In this document: piece after piece, positions 16,081 to 25,013 of the stretch
Layout of the letters: each line of letters begins with the position of its first letter
How positions within the stretch are numbered: position 1 is the first letter of the stretch
DNA from: Thermoguttaceae bacterium
GTDB lineage: Bacteria > Planctomycetota > Planctomycetia > Pirellulales > Thermoguttaceae
Direction of reading: 5' to 3'
NCBI GenBank assembly: GCA_017405595.1
Contig: JAFRAC010000015.1
Coordinates: forward strand, 124,001 to 188,000
DNA: 64,000 bases
Program-made: the position numbers and the translations under genes
The notes under the pieces: generated by a model
The model's database searches: none
What the model was told of the DNA's origin: nothing
Seen by the model: only the letters and a program-made list of their open reading frames with translations

Positions 16081-18426
16081 TTATCCTACCAGGTCCATGT
16101 AGATCGCGTCTTCCAATTCGCGGACCGCTTTGATGTATTCGTCTTTCCCGCCGAACAGGGAAGCGATTTTCGCGGGTTTGCCGAACCGCTTGAACGTGTC
16201 GAGTTTGAGAATGTCGAGTTTGTCGATCTCGTAAACGCCGAGATCCTTGTACCGGTCGAGAAGCTCTTCCAGAACTTCCCGCGCCGTTCCCTGATATTTG
16301 TCGAGGAAATCGCTTTTTCTGACGCTGTTCGCGCGGTCGCGGCGCGTGCGGGGAGCTTTGTCGTACGCCACATGGCAGATGAAATCGAAATCGTCGACGT
16401 CGGTCATGTTCTGATCGGCTTTCAGCTGTTCGAGGTCGATTCCATGTTCAAGGAGCATGTCGCGGATCGTCTCCTTTTTCGGGTCTTCCCGCCATTTCCT
16501 GATAAACGATTCGAGGGAAGCGTATTCGCCGAGAATGTTCTCTTTTGTGTAATCGACGATATCGACGGTACGAAGAAGTTTTCCCTCGGGATCGTAGATC
16601 GAGCAGCGTTTGTTGATAACGTTAACTTGACAGCCGTTCCTGTCGACAATCGGCTTGTCCGTCTTCGCCTGGCCGTTATCTGGCTGTTTCCGTTTCAGCC
16701 GCTGGGCGTCGGGGTCGAACCCTTCGTCCACTTCCACCGGACCGTCCCAGTCGGGGTCAAGGAAAAGGGAAGAAACGTCGCGGAAATCCATCACCGTAAA
16801 ATGAGTTTTCCCCTCTTCTTCGCGCAGACGTGTTCCCCGCCCGATGATCTGTTTGAAGCGGGTCATCGAACCGATCTTCTGATCGAGTACGATCAGTTTC
16901 GTCATTTTGCAGTCCGCGCCGGTTGAAAGGAGTTCCGACGTTGTTGCAATAACGGGATAGGGAGAACCGACCGAAATGAAATAATCGAGTTTCCCCTTTC
17001 CGTACTCGTCGCTGGCGGTCATTCGCACGACATAGTCGGGATTCTCCTTGACCATGTCGGCGTTCTGGTTTGCCAGTGCAAAACGCATCCGGTCGGCAGC
17101 CTCTTCCGAAGCGCAGAAGACGATCGTTTTCGCCATCCGGTCGGTCGCTTTCAGGTATTTGGTGATTTCCGCCGCGACCTGTTCGGTTCGGTGTTCGATC
17201 ACGATTTTGTAATCGTAATCGTCGTTATAGTAAATCTTGTCGGGAATCTCGTTGCCGTTCTTGTCGAGCTGTCCCTTGACCGGCCGCCATCCGTCCCCGA
17301 TATTCGTGGTAACCTTGATCACCTTAAAGGGCGCCAGAAACCCGTCTTCGATTCCCTGGTTCAGGCTGTAGGTATAGAGCGGTTCGCCGAAATAGCTGAT
17401 ATTCGAAACGTATTTCGTTTCTTTCGGCGTGGCGGTCATTCCGATCTGAGTTGCCGAACTGAAATATTCGAGAATCTTGCGCCAGCTGCTGTCTTCGGCG
17501 GCGGAACCGCGGTGACATTCATCGACGATAATCAGGTCGAAGAAATCGGGCTTGAACAGTTCCTTGTACCGTTCCCGGTAATCGCCGGTTCCGGGATTGT
17601 CTTCCGTAAAGAGCTGCTGATAGAGGGCGAAGTAGACGGTATAGGCGGTAATGCCGCTCAGGTTCTTTTTGTCTTCCCAGTATTGGATCTTGTGTACCTC
17701 TTTTTCCAGAGGCCGGAAATCCTGCTGAATCGACTGGTCGACTAAAATGTTGCGGTCGGCAAGATAAAGGATTTTCCGTTTCGTGCCGCTTTTCAGAAGC
17801 CGGTAGATGATCTGAAATGCGGTGTACGTTTTTCCGCACCCCGTTGCCATCACAAGGAGGATGCGGTTTTGCCCCCTGGCGATCGCGTCGAGGGTCCGGT
17901 TAATGGCGATCCGCTGATAGTAGCGCGGCGGGTACGTGTTCTGCCCGTAATAATACGGCTGCGCGATAATCCTTTCCTGTTCCGGAGTGATCCCTTTCCC
18001 GCCGTTCAATTCCCTCTTATACCGGTCAATCAGTTCCTGTTCGGTCGGGAACTTGCTGAGCCCGAACTCGCGTTCTTTACCGGTCAGAAAATCATGTTCG
18101 GCGAATCCGTCCCCGTTCGAGGCATAGGCGAACGGCAGATCGAGCTTTTGGGCGTAGTCCATCGCCTGCTGAAGTCCGAACGTGACCGGATGAGTGTTGT
18201 CTTTCGCCTCGATAACGGCGATCGGGTTGTTCGGCGCCAGGTAGAGAAGATAATCCGCCCGTTTCGGTTTTTCCCGTTTAGGGACATTCCCCTTGATGTT
18301 CACTTTGCCGTCGGTAATCTTCGCTTCCATGCGAATCTTGTTCTTATCCCACTTCGAGATGATCGCCGGAGTGATATATTGCAGCTTGATATCCTCTTCG
18401 GTCAGATCTTTTTTGCTGGTGAACAT
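16081..18426 (-). CDS. hsdR: Type I restriction enzyme helicase/nuclease subunit HsdR
   Basis: 781 residues, fitting the shorter EcoEI-type R subunits. HsdR translocates DNA using ATP and cuts unmethylated DNA at a distance. The N-terminal nuclease domain carries the D...EAK-type motif (AVIEAKDN near residue 75). Next come the DEAD-like helicase with Walker A MATGCGKT and box DECHRGS, the RecA-like second domain (IIGRGTRLREEEG) and an EcoEI-type C-terminal domain. The frame also starts at ATG 18447, but the ATG at 18426 has AAGGTGAG seven bases upstream and gives the more usual MFTSKKDLTEEDIK start. GC is near chromosomal. Confidence 0.95.
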   Translation of the reverse strand: MFTSKKDLTEEDIKLQYITPAIISKWDKNKIRMEAKITDGKVNIKGNVPKREKPKRADYLLYLAPNNPIAVIEAKDNTHPVTFGLQQAMDYAQKLDLPFAYASNGDGFAEHDFLTGKEREFGLSKFPTEQELIDRYKRELNGGKGITPEQERIIAQPYYYGQNTYPPRYYQRIAINRTLDAIARGQNRILLVMATGCGKTYTAFQIIYRLLKSGTKRKILYLADRNILVDQSIQQDFRPLEKEVHKIQYWEDKKNLSGITAYTVYFALYQQLFTEDNPGTGDYRERYKELFKPDFFDLIIVDECHRGSAAEDSSWRKILEYFSSATQIGMTATPKETKYVSNISYFGEPLYTYSLNQGIEDGFLAPFKVIKVTTNIGDGWRPVKGQLDKNGNEIPDKIYYNDDYDYKIVIEHRTEQVAAEITKYLKATDRMAKTIVFCASEEAADRMRFALANQNADMVKENPDYVVRMTASDEYGKGKLDYFISVGSPYPVIATTSELLSTGADCKMTKLIVLDQKIGSMTRFKQIIGRGTRLREEEGKTHFTVMDFRDVSSLFLDPDWDGPVEVDEGFDPDAQRLKRKQPDNGQAKTDKPIVDRNGCQVNVINKRCSIYDPEGKLLRTVDIVDYTKENILGEYASLESFIRKWREDPKKETIRDMLLEHGIDLEQLKADQNMTDVDDFDFICHVAYDKAPRTRRDRANSVRKSDFLDKYQGTAREVLEELLDRYKDLGVYEIDKLDILKLDTFKRFGKPAKIASLFGGKDEYIKAVRELEDAIYMDLVG

Positions 18427-18584
18427 GGCGGCTCTCACCTTGGTCATGATCGGGGGGAAAATATTTTCGGGACTTGGACAATCGATCGTCCCGGGCCGGA
18501 CGGGACATGAAACAGCTCCGGTTTCCCCGCCTGACGGACAATCGGAACGCTTTCACGAAGAACCGTGAGCGCGGGTCTTACCAA

Positions 18585-18613
18585 ATTTTATAAAACACCC
18601 CCCGCCGTATCAA
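18585..18613 (-). promoter_or_regulatory. Predicted promoter of the hsdRMS operon
   Basis: Minus strand TTGATA (18613-18608), 17-base spacer, TAAAAT (18590-18585). It lies about 160 bases before hsdR in the 339-base gap after the Sel1 gene. The rest of that gap shows no gene I would support. Confidence 0.6.
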
Positions 18614-18765
18614 GGACACCTCGCCGAAATCAGGGAATTTACCCCTTACTATATGCCATCGGACATAACCGACGCAGGAGAATCCCCCCTCGATCTTCTG
18701 CCGCCCCTTTACGGTTCCCGTTCTGCTCATCTTTCTGCGGCTGAAGGGGTCCGAAATGCGCGGAT

Positions 18766-20928
18766 TCAATGGCCGCCGTTATCTCCATGCATGATGGAAT
18801 AAAGGAAGCGCCGCGCATCGGGATCTCCCATTGCCGCGGCCTCCATCATACAATCGGACGCAATGGCGTTGTTTGGTTCGACTCCCTCTCCCCTCAGATA
18901 GCATTGGGCAAGTAAAAACTTAGCTTTCGCCATCCCCTGTTTGGCGGCTTTTTGGTAAAACTTTACCGCTTCTTCAGGATTCCGTTCGACTCCCACACCG
19001 TTCTGTAAGAGACTTCCCAAAGTAATCTGGGCTGCCGGATTGCCCTGCTCGGCGGACATGCGAAACCACTTTGCCGCCTCCCGCATATCCTGTTCGACAC
19101 CTTCCCCGGCCGCGTAACAGTGACCCAGATTGCATTGCGCGCCGGGATGTCCCTGTTCGGCGGCTTTTCGGTACCATTTTAACGCTCCGCGAAAATCCTG
19201 TTCGACTCCAACCCCGTTATAACAGCTGTCTCCCAGGCTAAACTGTGCGTCGGCTAACCCGCGCTCGGCGGCCGCTATCCACCAATTTACCGCTTCCCGC
19301 GGATCCTGTTCGACACCTTTCCCGTAGAAATAGCAGTTTCCTACACAGTACTGCGCGTGCGGATCACCCTGCTTGGCAACCATCATCCACCATTTTACCG
19401 CTTCCGCATAGTCCTGTTCGACCCCCTCTCCCTTTGCATAGCATTCGGCGAGCGAATACTGAGACTGAGGATTTCCCTGTTCGGCGGCTTTGCGGTACCA
19501 CTCGGCCGCCTGCCGAAGATCCTTTTCGACTCCATACCCGTTTTCATAGCTGTAACCCATGTTGTGCTGTGCGCCGGAATTGCCCTGGCGGGCGGCTTTT
19601 TCCCACCACTTTACCGCCTCCCGGAAATCCTGTTCAACCCCTCGCCCGCGGTAATAGCAGTTTCCGAGATTATGCTGAGCGTATTGGTTTCCCCGTTCGG
19701 CAGCTTTTCGGTACCACTCGGCCGCCTGACGAAAGTCCTTTTCAACCCCGCGCCCGTTTTCATAGAGAACACCCATCTCGTACTGCGCGTCAGCATTCCC
19801 CTCTTCGGCGGCCTTGCGGCACAGTTTGAGCGATTCCGCAAAATCATCCTTGGCTTTCTTCTCTTCGGCGTAAGCTGCCAGGTTCTGCTGCGCCGGGGCG
19901 AAACCCTGGTCAGCGGCTAAGGTCCACAACTTCACCGCTTTCTGTTCGTCCTTTTCGACGCCGTTTCCGAAATGATAAAGATTTGCGAGGAAATACTGCG
20001 CGGCCGGATTGCCCTGTTTCGCGGCGGCAAAATAACACTTTGCCGCTTCATGATAATTCTGGTCGACTCCCTCTCCGTTTTCATAACAGCGGCCCAGATT
20101 GCATTGCGCGTCCGGAATGCCCTGCTCGGCCGCCATGCAAAACCACTTTGCCGCCTCCTGCATATTCTGCTCGACGCCTTCCCCAGACGCGAAACTGGAA
20201 CCCAGATTGCACTGTGCGCCGGGATGCCCCTGTTTGGCGGCCATGCGAAACCACTTCAGTGCCTCTTGAATATTCTGCTCGACACCATTACCTTCGTAAT
20301 AGCAGTTTCCCAGACTGAACTGCGCGTTTGCTTCCCCCTGTTCGGCGGCCATGCGGTACCACTTCACCCCCTCTTCGTAATTCTGCCTGATGCCTTTTCC
20401 GTAGCAGCAGCAATTCCCCATGGTAAACTGCGCGCCGGGATGGCCCTGTTTGGCGGCCGCATAATACCACTTTGCCGCTTCCCGAAAATCCTGTTCGACC
20501 CCTTTCCCGTTTCCATAACATTGGCCCAGATTGCATTGCGCACGCATATGCCCCTGTTCCGCGGCTTTCCGGAACCACTTCGCCGCTTCTGCGTCGTTTT
20601 GTTCCACACCCTGCCCATGGGAATAGCAGGTCCCCAGATTGAACTGTGCACGCGCCAACCCCTGCTCGGCGGCTTTGCGGTACCACAGAACCGCTTTCTT
20701 TTCATCCTGTTCGATTCCCTGCCCTTTTTCGTAGCAATAGCCCAGATTGGACTGCGCTTCGACGTCCCCCTGTTCGGCCGCCTTATGAAACCACTTTACC
20801 GCCTCTGTACGGTTCCGTTCGACTCCTTTCCCGGTAAAATAGCAGACACCAAGGCAGAATTGCGCTTCGGCATCCCCCTGTTCAGCGTTCTTGATCAGTA
20901 GGTCAAGCGAAATTCCCTCATCCGACAT
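18766..20928 (-). CDS. Sel1-like repeat protein with 19 tandem repeats
   Basis: 720 residues, almost entirely Sel1-like (SLR) helical hairpins of 36 residues. I count 19 repeats plus a partial last one, consensus A-Q-x-L-G-x-C-Y-x-x-G-x-G-V-E-Q-D. Repeat 10 (about residues 340-374) is degenerate and lacks the GxGVxxD core. There is no signal peptide or membrane segment, so a cytoplasmic scaffold or adaptor is likely. SLR arrays bind protein partners; the partner here is unknown. The repeat is visible in DNA with a 108-base period, so copy number may change by slippage or recombination. It stands alone between its own promoter and the hsd operon. Confidence 0.9.
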   Translation of the reverse strand: MSDEGISLDLLIKNAEQGDAEAQFCLGVCYFTGKGVERNRTEAVKWFHKAAEQGDVEAQSNLGYCYEKGQGIEQDEKKAVLWYRKAAEQGLARAQFNLGTCYSHGQGVEQNDAEAAKWFRKAAEQGHMRAQCNLGQCYGNGKGVEQDFREAAKWYYAAAKQGHPGAQFTMGNCCCYGKGIRQNYEEGVKWYRMAAEQGEANAQFSLGNCYYEGNGVEQNIQEALKWFRMAAKQGHPGAQCNLGSSFASGEGVEQNMQEAAKWFCMAAEQGIPDAQCNLGRCYENGEGVDQNYHEAAKCYFAAAKQGNPAAQYFLANLYHFGNGVEKDEQKAVKLWTLAADQGFAPAQQNLAAYAEEKKAKDDFAESLKLCRKAAEEGNADAQYEMGVLYENGRGVEKDFRQAAEWYRKAAERGNQYAQHNLGNCYYRGRGVEQDFREAVKWWEKAARQGNSGAQHNMGYSYENGYGVEKDLRQAAEWYRKAAEQGNPQSQYSLAECYAKGEGVEQDYAEAVKWWMMVAKQGDPHAQYCVGNCYFYGKGVEQDPREAVNWWIAAAERGLADAQFSLGDSCYNGVGVEQDFRGALKWYRKAAEQGHPGAQCNLGHCYAAGEGVEQDMREAAKWFRMSAEQGNPAAQITLGSLLQNGVGVERNPEEAVKFYQKAAKQGMAKAKFLLAQCYLRGEGVEPNNAIASDCMMEAAAMGDPDARRFLYSIMHGDNGGH

Positions 20929-21009
20929 GATTCTCTTCCCGATTCAAAAGTTTTACTGAATTGTTTCGGAATGACAGAGGATTTTCAGCCTCTTTGCACT
21001 TATTATGCC

Positions 21010-21038
21010 ATATTAAGTTAAAATATCAATTAGTTCAA
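21010..21038 (-). promoter_or_regulatory. Predicted promoter of the Sel1-repeat gene
   Basis: Minus strand TTGAAC (21038-21033), 17-base spacer, TAATAT (21015-21010) in a locally AT-rich stretch about 80 bases before the ATG at 20928. The 304-base gap to the next gene also holds the tolC-type gene's terminator. Confidence 0.6.
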
Positions 21039-21158
21039 AGGCCGATTTTCTCATTCAGTTAATATTTTTTAATAAAATTTACTCATTTCCCCATTCTGTC
21101 TGAGATCATTGAGGAGGTTCAGAAAAGAACAACGTGTCCGAGCAAACCGGCGCACCGT

Positions 21159-21191
21159 AAAAAACGGGGGAACCCCTTTCGGGATTCCCCC
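21159..21191 (-). terminator. Rho-independent terminator of the TolC-type gene
   Basis: GGGGGAA (21166-21172) pairs with TTCCCCC (21185-21191). On the minus strand a run of T (complement of 21159-21164) follows the stem. It is about 40 bases after the stop codon. Confidence 0.8.
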
Positions 21192-21232
21192 TGAGCTCAC
21201 GGACAGGAGAGCCTTAAACTTCACATGGTGTT

Positions 21233-23269
21233 TCAGTTTTTCTCGAGTTCCGGAATCTGGGTATCGAGGTAGGCTTCCGGGTTTTCGGGAACAATCGTCG
21301 GATCGGTTCCCTGGATTTGCGGGTAGGCGCCGCGGCTGATCACGCGAGGTTCGGTAATCTTGTAGTTCACGTAGTGGCCGGCGTCGCGTTCCTGAGCGCG
21401 GGTGTTGGCGTCGAAGTAAGCCTTGGTGGGCCACGGGCCTTCGGCAAGGGTGATGCCGTTGTATTCGAGCAGCGAACCTTTCTTGTAGTTCACGTTCATG
21501 ATGGCAATGTTGTAGTTGATGACCATGTTGTAGTAGCTCGTTTCGGCATCGGCCAGCTTCTGCTGCGCGTCAAGAACCTGGAAGAGGGTCGTTTTCCCCG
21601 AATCGAACGAGGCCTGGACCGCGCTGAGTTCCTGGCGGGCGAACCGCAGAAGGGCGAGGTATTCGCTGACCAGATGATAGGTCCGGTCGAGGTCGGCGTA
21701 AAGATCCGACAGGTTGTGAACGGCTTCGAATTCCTGTTCCTGAAGGAGGGTGCGTTCGCGGGCGAGCATCAGTTCGGCGTTGCGGACGGCCGCCAGCTGA
21801 CGGCGGAACCCGATCGGAACCTGCATCGACAGGCCCATGGTCCAGTCCTGATACCCGTCGTGGGTCAGGCTGCGCATCGCGCTGCCCGAAGAGGTGTAGT
21901 AGCCGTAGGTGCTCGGATCGTAATCGGTACGGTCTTTGTAGGAGAACAGGTCGTGTCCCATCCCGTGGAACCGGTACTGGCCTTCGAGGTCCAGTTCGGG
22001 AAGGAGGAAGTTGCGCGCGGCGATCAGTTCGAGTTCGCGGCGTTTCACGTTCCACTTCTGACGGCGGAGTTCCGGAGTGCGGGCGAGCGTTTCGGCTTCG
22101 ATTTCGCACCAGTTGTACTTCACGCGGGCAATCGTCGGTTCGTCGACCGGCTTGATCAGGCGGCCGTCGGTCGGGGCGAGCCCGAGGAGGTAGCGGAGAA
22201 GGCGCTCGTTCTTATAGAGGTTGTTCTGAGCCTCTTTGACCGAGACGCGGAACCGCTGATAGTTCTGGGCAGCCTGGGCGATGTTCTGGGCGGTACCCTG
22301 AACATAACCTTCGTCCAGCTGCGCCTTGACCGTCCGCCACGACTGGAGCGCCGATTCGAGACCGACACCCGAGGCGTGCAGATTGCGGTAGGCGTAGTAG
22401 AGGTTCCAGTAGGTCTCTTCGAGGTCTTTCAGGAAATCGCGCACGCCGATTTCGAAATCGGCCAGGGCGATATCTTCGTTGATACGGGCGAGAACCACGC
22501 CGTTGTAGTTGCCGACCGTCGCGCCGGGTCCGGCGATCCGGTTGAATTCAACCCCGGCTCCCTGAAGGAGAGGATGGCTGAATCCGGCAACCAGTTCGCT
22601 CGTCCAGTCGCTCCCCCAGAGGCGGGAATTCGCATCCGAGTAGTCGTAACCGGCCGCGGCCTGCGCGTAGAACGTGCCGCCTGTCGCCGTCACTTTCGAA
22701 AGGGTCGACTGGAAGGTGCCCGTTTCGGTGTGGGTGGCGTAGGTGCGGCTTTCGCGGTAAGCGCCCGACTCGTTGTTCGCCGGGTTGGCGCTGTTCCAGT
22801 TCACGCTCGAATTCCAGATCGCGTCGTAGGCCGAAAGGGTCGCGGCAACGCCCGAGTTGGGATCGGATTCGGTGATGGCCGGATCCCAGACCGTCAGAAC
22901 GCTCGACGGGTAGTTGAGCAGAAGGCCCGGCATCCCGTTGACCCCGGATTGGGAGAAACTGATCCCCTGAAGCTGGCGCAAGACCTTGCTGTTGTCGAGT
23001 GCGATCTGACGGCACTCGTCGAGGGTCAGCTGCCACTCGCTTTCGGGGTCGGGATTGCTGAGCGTGAGAGGCGCGGCACTGTTGACCACATCGTCGAGGG
23101 ATTCGACGTTCGAGTCCGGATACTCGATCCGGGTCTGCTCGGCGATGTATTGGCCCGCCACATTCCCGCGCGGGAAGAGGAACTTCGGCTGCTGGGGCTG
23201 GCATCCTGCCAGGAGCCCCAGCAGGGCGAGTCCTGTAACCAATGCATTGAGTTCAAGTTTCCATTTCAT
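21233..23269 (-). CDS. TolC-family outer-membrane efflux lipoprotein
   Basis: 678 residues, longer than the usual 450-500. The ATG at 23269, with AGGA nine bases upstream, gives a lipoprotein signal (hydrophobic run then LLAGC at about residues 22-26), so the N-terminus should be lipidated. The body has the two OEP-type halves with long helices (AALRNAELMLARERTLLQEQE-like and AVQASFDSGKTTLFQVLDAQ). TolC proteins form trimeric channels for type I secretion or RND/ABC efflux. No inner-membrane pump or adaptor gene is adjacent. It has a palindromic site upstream and a terminator downstream, so it is likely monocistronic. Confidence 0.85.
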   Translation of the reverse strand: MKWKLELNALVTGLALLGLLAGCQPQQPKFLFPRGNVAGQYIAEQTRIEYPDSNVESLDDVVNSAAPLTLSNPDPESEWQLTLDECRQIALDNSKVLRQLQGISFSQSGVNGMPGLLLNYPSSVLTVWDPAITESDPNSGVAATLSAYDAIWNSSVNWNSANPANNESGAYRESRTYATHTETGTFQSTLSKVTATGGTFYAQAAAGYDYSDANSRLWGSDWTSELVAGFSHPLLQGAGVEFNRIAGPGATVGNYNGVVLARINEDIALADFEIGVRDFLKDLEETYWNLYYAYRNLHASGVGLESALQSWRTVKAQLDEGYVQGTAQNIAQAAQNYQRFRVSVKEAQNNLYKNERLLRYLLGLAPTDGRLIKPVDEPTIARVKYNWCEIEAETLARTPELRRQKWNVKRRELELIAARNFLLPELDLEGQYRFHGMGHDLFSYKDRTDYDPSTYGYYTSSGSAMRSLTHDGYQDWTMGLSMQVPIGFRRQLAAVRNAELMLARERTLLQEQEFEAVHNLSDLYADLDRTYHLVSEYLALLRFARQELSAVQASFDSGKTTLFQVLDAQQKLADAETSYYNMVINYNIAIMNVNYKKGSLLEYNGITLAEGPWPTKAYFDANTRAQERDAGHYVNYKITEPRVISRGAYPQIQGTDPTIVPENPEAYLDTQIPELEKN

Positions 23270-23368
23270 GGCTTTAATTCCTGTCCGTGAAGTAAACCAT
23301 AACGACAACGTCATAATGGGTACATCCATTACAACCCTTACAATCAGTATCGTCACCATAATCGTTAG

Positions 23369-23388
23369 AGTTTAACAGATGTTAAACT
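23369..23388. promoter_or_regulatory. Palindromic operator candidate upstream of the TolC-type gene
   Basis: AGTTTAAC-AGAT-GTTAAACT is a perfect 8-bp-arm inverted repeat, about 100 bases before the start at 23269. It is too short and AT-rich to be a terminator, so a binding site for a dimeric regulator is more likely. I found no convincing -35/-10 pair beside it. The rest of 23270-23628 shows no gene. Confidence 0.4.
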
Positions 23389-23623
23389 TTTTTTCGTTTT
23401 TTCCCGGAAGAATCGTTAAAGTTTGCGCGGGCCGTTTTAAAAGTTGTCTATTTTAACATTTGGGAATCTGGGACAGAAAAAACGGCGTCCGATTCCGCCG
23501 GCGGGCCCCAGTTGTTTTTGATGAGACGGCCCGGTTTTCGTGGCCCCGGCGCAGCGGCGCGCCTGCGGGAAAAGCGGCCGAAGGGTAGAGAAAATGCCCT
23601 GAACGGATAAGGATAAATAAGAA

Positions 23624-23671
23624 TGGGAAAACGCAAGAAGGCCGCGGACGAACCGCGGCCTTCTTGCGTTT
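23624..23671 (-). terminator. Strong terminator after the BON-domain gene
   Basis: A perfect 19-bp stem (23629-23647 with 23653-23671) and 5-base loop, flanked by A-rich and T-rich ends so it can act on both strands. It separates the BON gene from the TolC-type gene. Confidence 0.9.
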
Positions 23672-23714
23672 TTTCAGGATCTTTCACCCCCGCAAGGGGG
23701 CGGGAAACCGGCGA

Positions 23715-24656
23715 TTAACGGTATTTGGTCGGCTGGCGGAAGAGGGGCGAGAAGGGACCGTTCACCGAACCGTCGTTGAAGTCGAGCCACCAGTAGCCGT
23801 CGTGCCATTCCATCGTGACCTTACGCCATCCGAGCGGAACCTGCGGGTAAGGATAGAAGGGGCCGATGTAGGGGAACGCGCTGGCGGCATACTGTTTCGG
23901 GTAACCGACCTGAGCGTAGTTCGGGTAGTCGGCGGTTGTCGGCCAGGCGTAATTCGGCAGGTTCGGTTCGCCGTTCTGGCCGTAACGGCCGGCGGCGACC
24001 GGAACGCCCTGCGGCGCCGGAGAATAACCGTTCTGAGCGTAGATCGTTTCGTTGGGAGCCGGAGTGTAAGAGGCCCGGTTCATGTTGTTGGTGCTGTAAT
24101 TGCCGCTGGCGACCGGCGCGGCGCTGTAATTGTCGATCCGGAAGTTCTCGGGATTCGAGGCGTTCTGGAACGAAGCGGTGTTCGCCGGCAGGCTCTGCAG
24201 CGGAGCGGTTTCGAGGGAAGAGTTCATATTGAACTCGCCCGAAACCGGCGAGATCGCGTTTCCGCCCATAAGGGGCGCCGCCGCGTAGGTTCCGGGAATC
24301 GCCGGAGTCTCGGCCGTGGGGACAGCCGGAAGCACCTGCGAAGCCGCGGTCTGGAAATCGCCGGTCGAAACGGCGCCGTCGATTTCGGGCGCGATCTGAA
24401 GAGAATCGGCGGAAACGGACTGCACTCCCGGGAACTGGCTGACCAGCTGCGTGATATGCTGCCGTTCGGCGGGCGAGGCGACTTCGCCCCGGAGCCGGAC
24501 GCGTCCGCTCTTATAGGCGACTTCCACGGAATACTGAGGATAAGCCGCGCTGATTGTCTTTGCAATGCGGTTTGCCTCTTCCTGATTTCCACCAAAAGCG
24601 AGCGGTGCGCAGACCGCCGTCATTGCGATTAACGCCGTTGCAAAGAAACGCCGCAT
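23715..24656 (-). CDS. Secreted BON-domain protein with aromatic C-terminal motif
   Basis: 313 residues. The N-terminus MRRFFATALIAMTAVCAPLA is a signal peptide. A BON domain follows at about 30-90 (YSVEVAYKSGRVRLRGEVAS, then SVSADSLQI); BON domains are thought to attach to membranes or lipids in the periplasm. The middle is Asn/Pro/Ala/Tyr-rich and probably disordered. The end has the compact motif WRKVTMEWHDGYWWLDFNDG, which resembles tails of planctomycete proteins as far as I recall. GGAGG lies eight bases before the ATG at 24656. The same frame continues open far upstream antisense to the GH127 gene, which is a GC artefact. Confidence 0.8.
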   Translation of the reverse strand: MRRFFATALIAMTAVCAPLAFGGNQEEANRIAKTISAAYPQYSVEVAYKSGRVRLRGEVASPAERQHITQLVSQFPGVQSVSADSLQIAPEIDGAVSTGDFQTAASQVLPAVPTAETPAIPGTYAAAPLMGGNAISPVSGEFNMNSSLETAPLQSLPANTASFQNASNPENFRIDNYSAAPVASGNYSTNNMNRASYTPAPNETIYAQNGYSPAPQGVPVAAGRYGQNGEPNLPNYAWPTTADYPNYAQVGYPKQYAASAFPYIGPFYPYPQVPLGWRKVTMEWHDGYWWLDFNDGSVNGPFSPLFRQPTKYR

Positions 24657-24890
24657 CTTTAAATCCTCCAAATCCGTTTGGTTCGAGTAATTGTCGGTAA
24701 TCAAGACCTCTCCTTTGGGGAGGTGTCTGATAGTTATTCGGCTATTCGGAGTGCCGGACAAAAGTTTTTTTTCGGTTTTAACGATATTTCCGGAAATCCC
24801 GTTTAAAAATGGATAATTTATATAGGACCTTAACGGCGGTTCCCCCGTTTTGCCCCCGGCGGTTCGGTGCAGGCGAACGGGATTCCTTTC

Positions 24891-24918
24891 TTGAATCGGG
24901 GAACAGGATCGGTACAAT
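24891..24918 (+). promoter_or_regulatory. Predicted promoter of the GH127 gene
   Basis: TTGAAT (24891-24896), 16-base spacer, TACAAT (24913-24918), about 95 bases before the ATG. The divergent gap 24657-25013 also holds a 12-bp palindrome ATTTCCGGAAAT (24786-24797) of unknown role. Confidence 0.55.
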
Positions 24919-25013
24919 GGAATGAGCCGGGGTTTCCCCCGGCCGGCCCGGCCGAAAAGGCCGGCCGCAGGCGCTCCGGCGCGGAAAATATCAGTACAGA
25001 TCGAGGTTACCGA

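Noticed and set aside
18578-18769. A 63-codon minus-strand frame between the Sel1 gene and hsdR
   Set aside because: It covers the predicted hsdR promoter, is Arg/Lys-rich without family features, and has no support beyond being open.
24706-24730. A hairpin in the leader of the BON gene (CTCTCCTTTGGGGAG region)
   Set aside because: The stem is imperfect and has no T-run or conserved sequence that I can identify, so no regulatory call is made.
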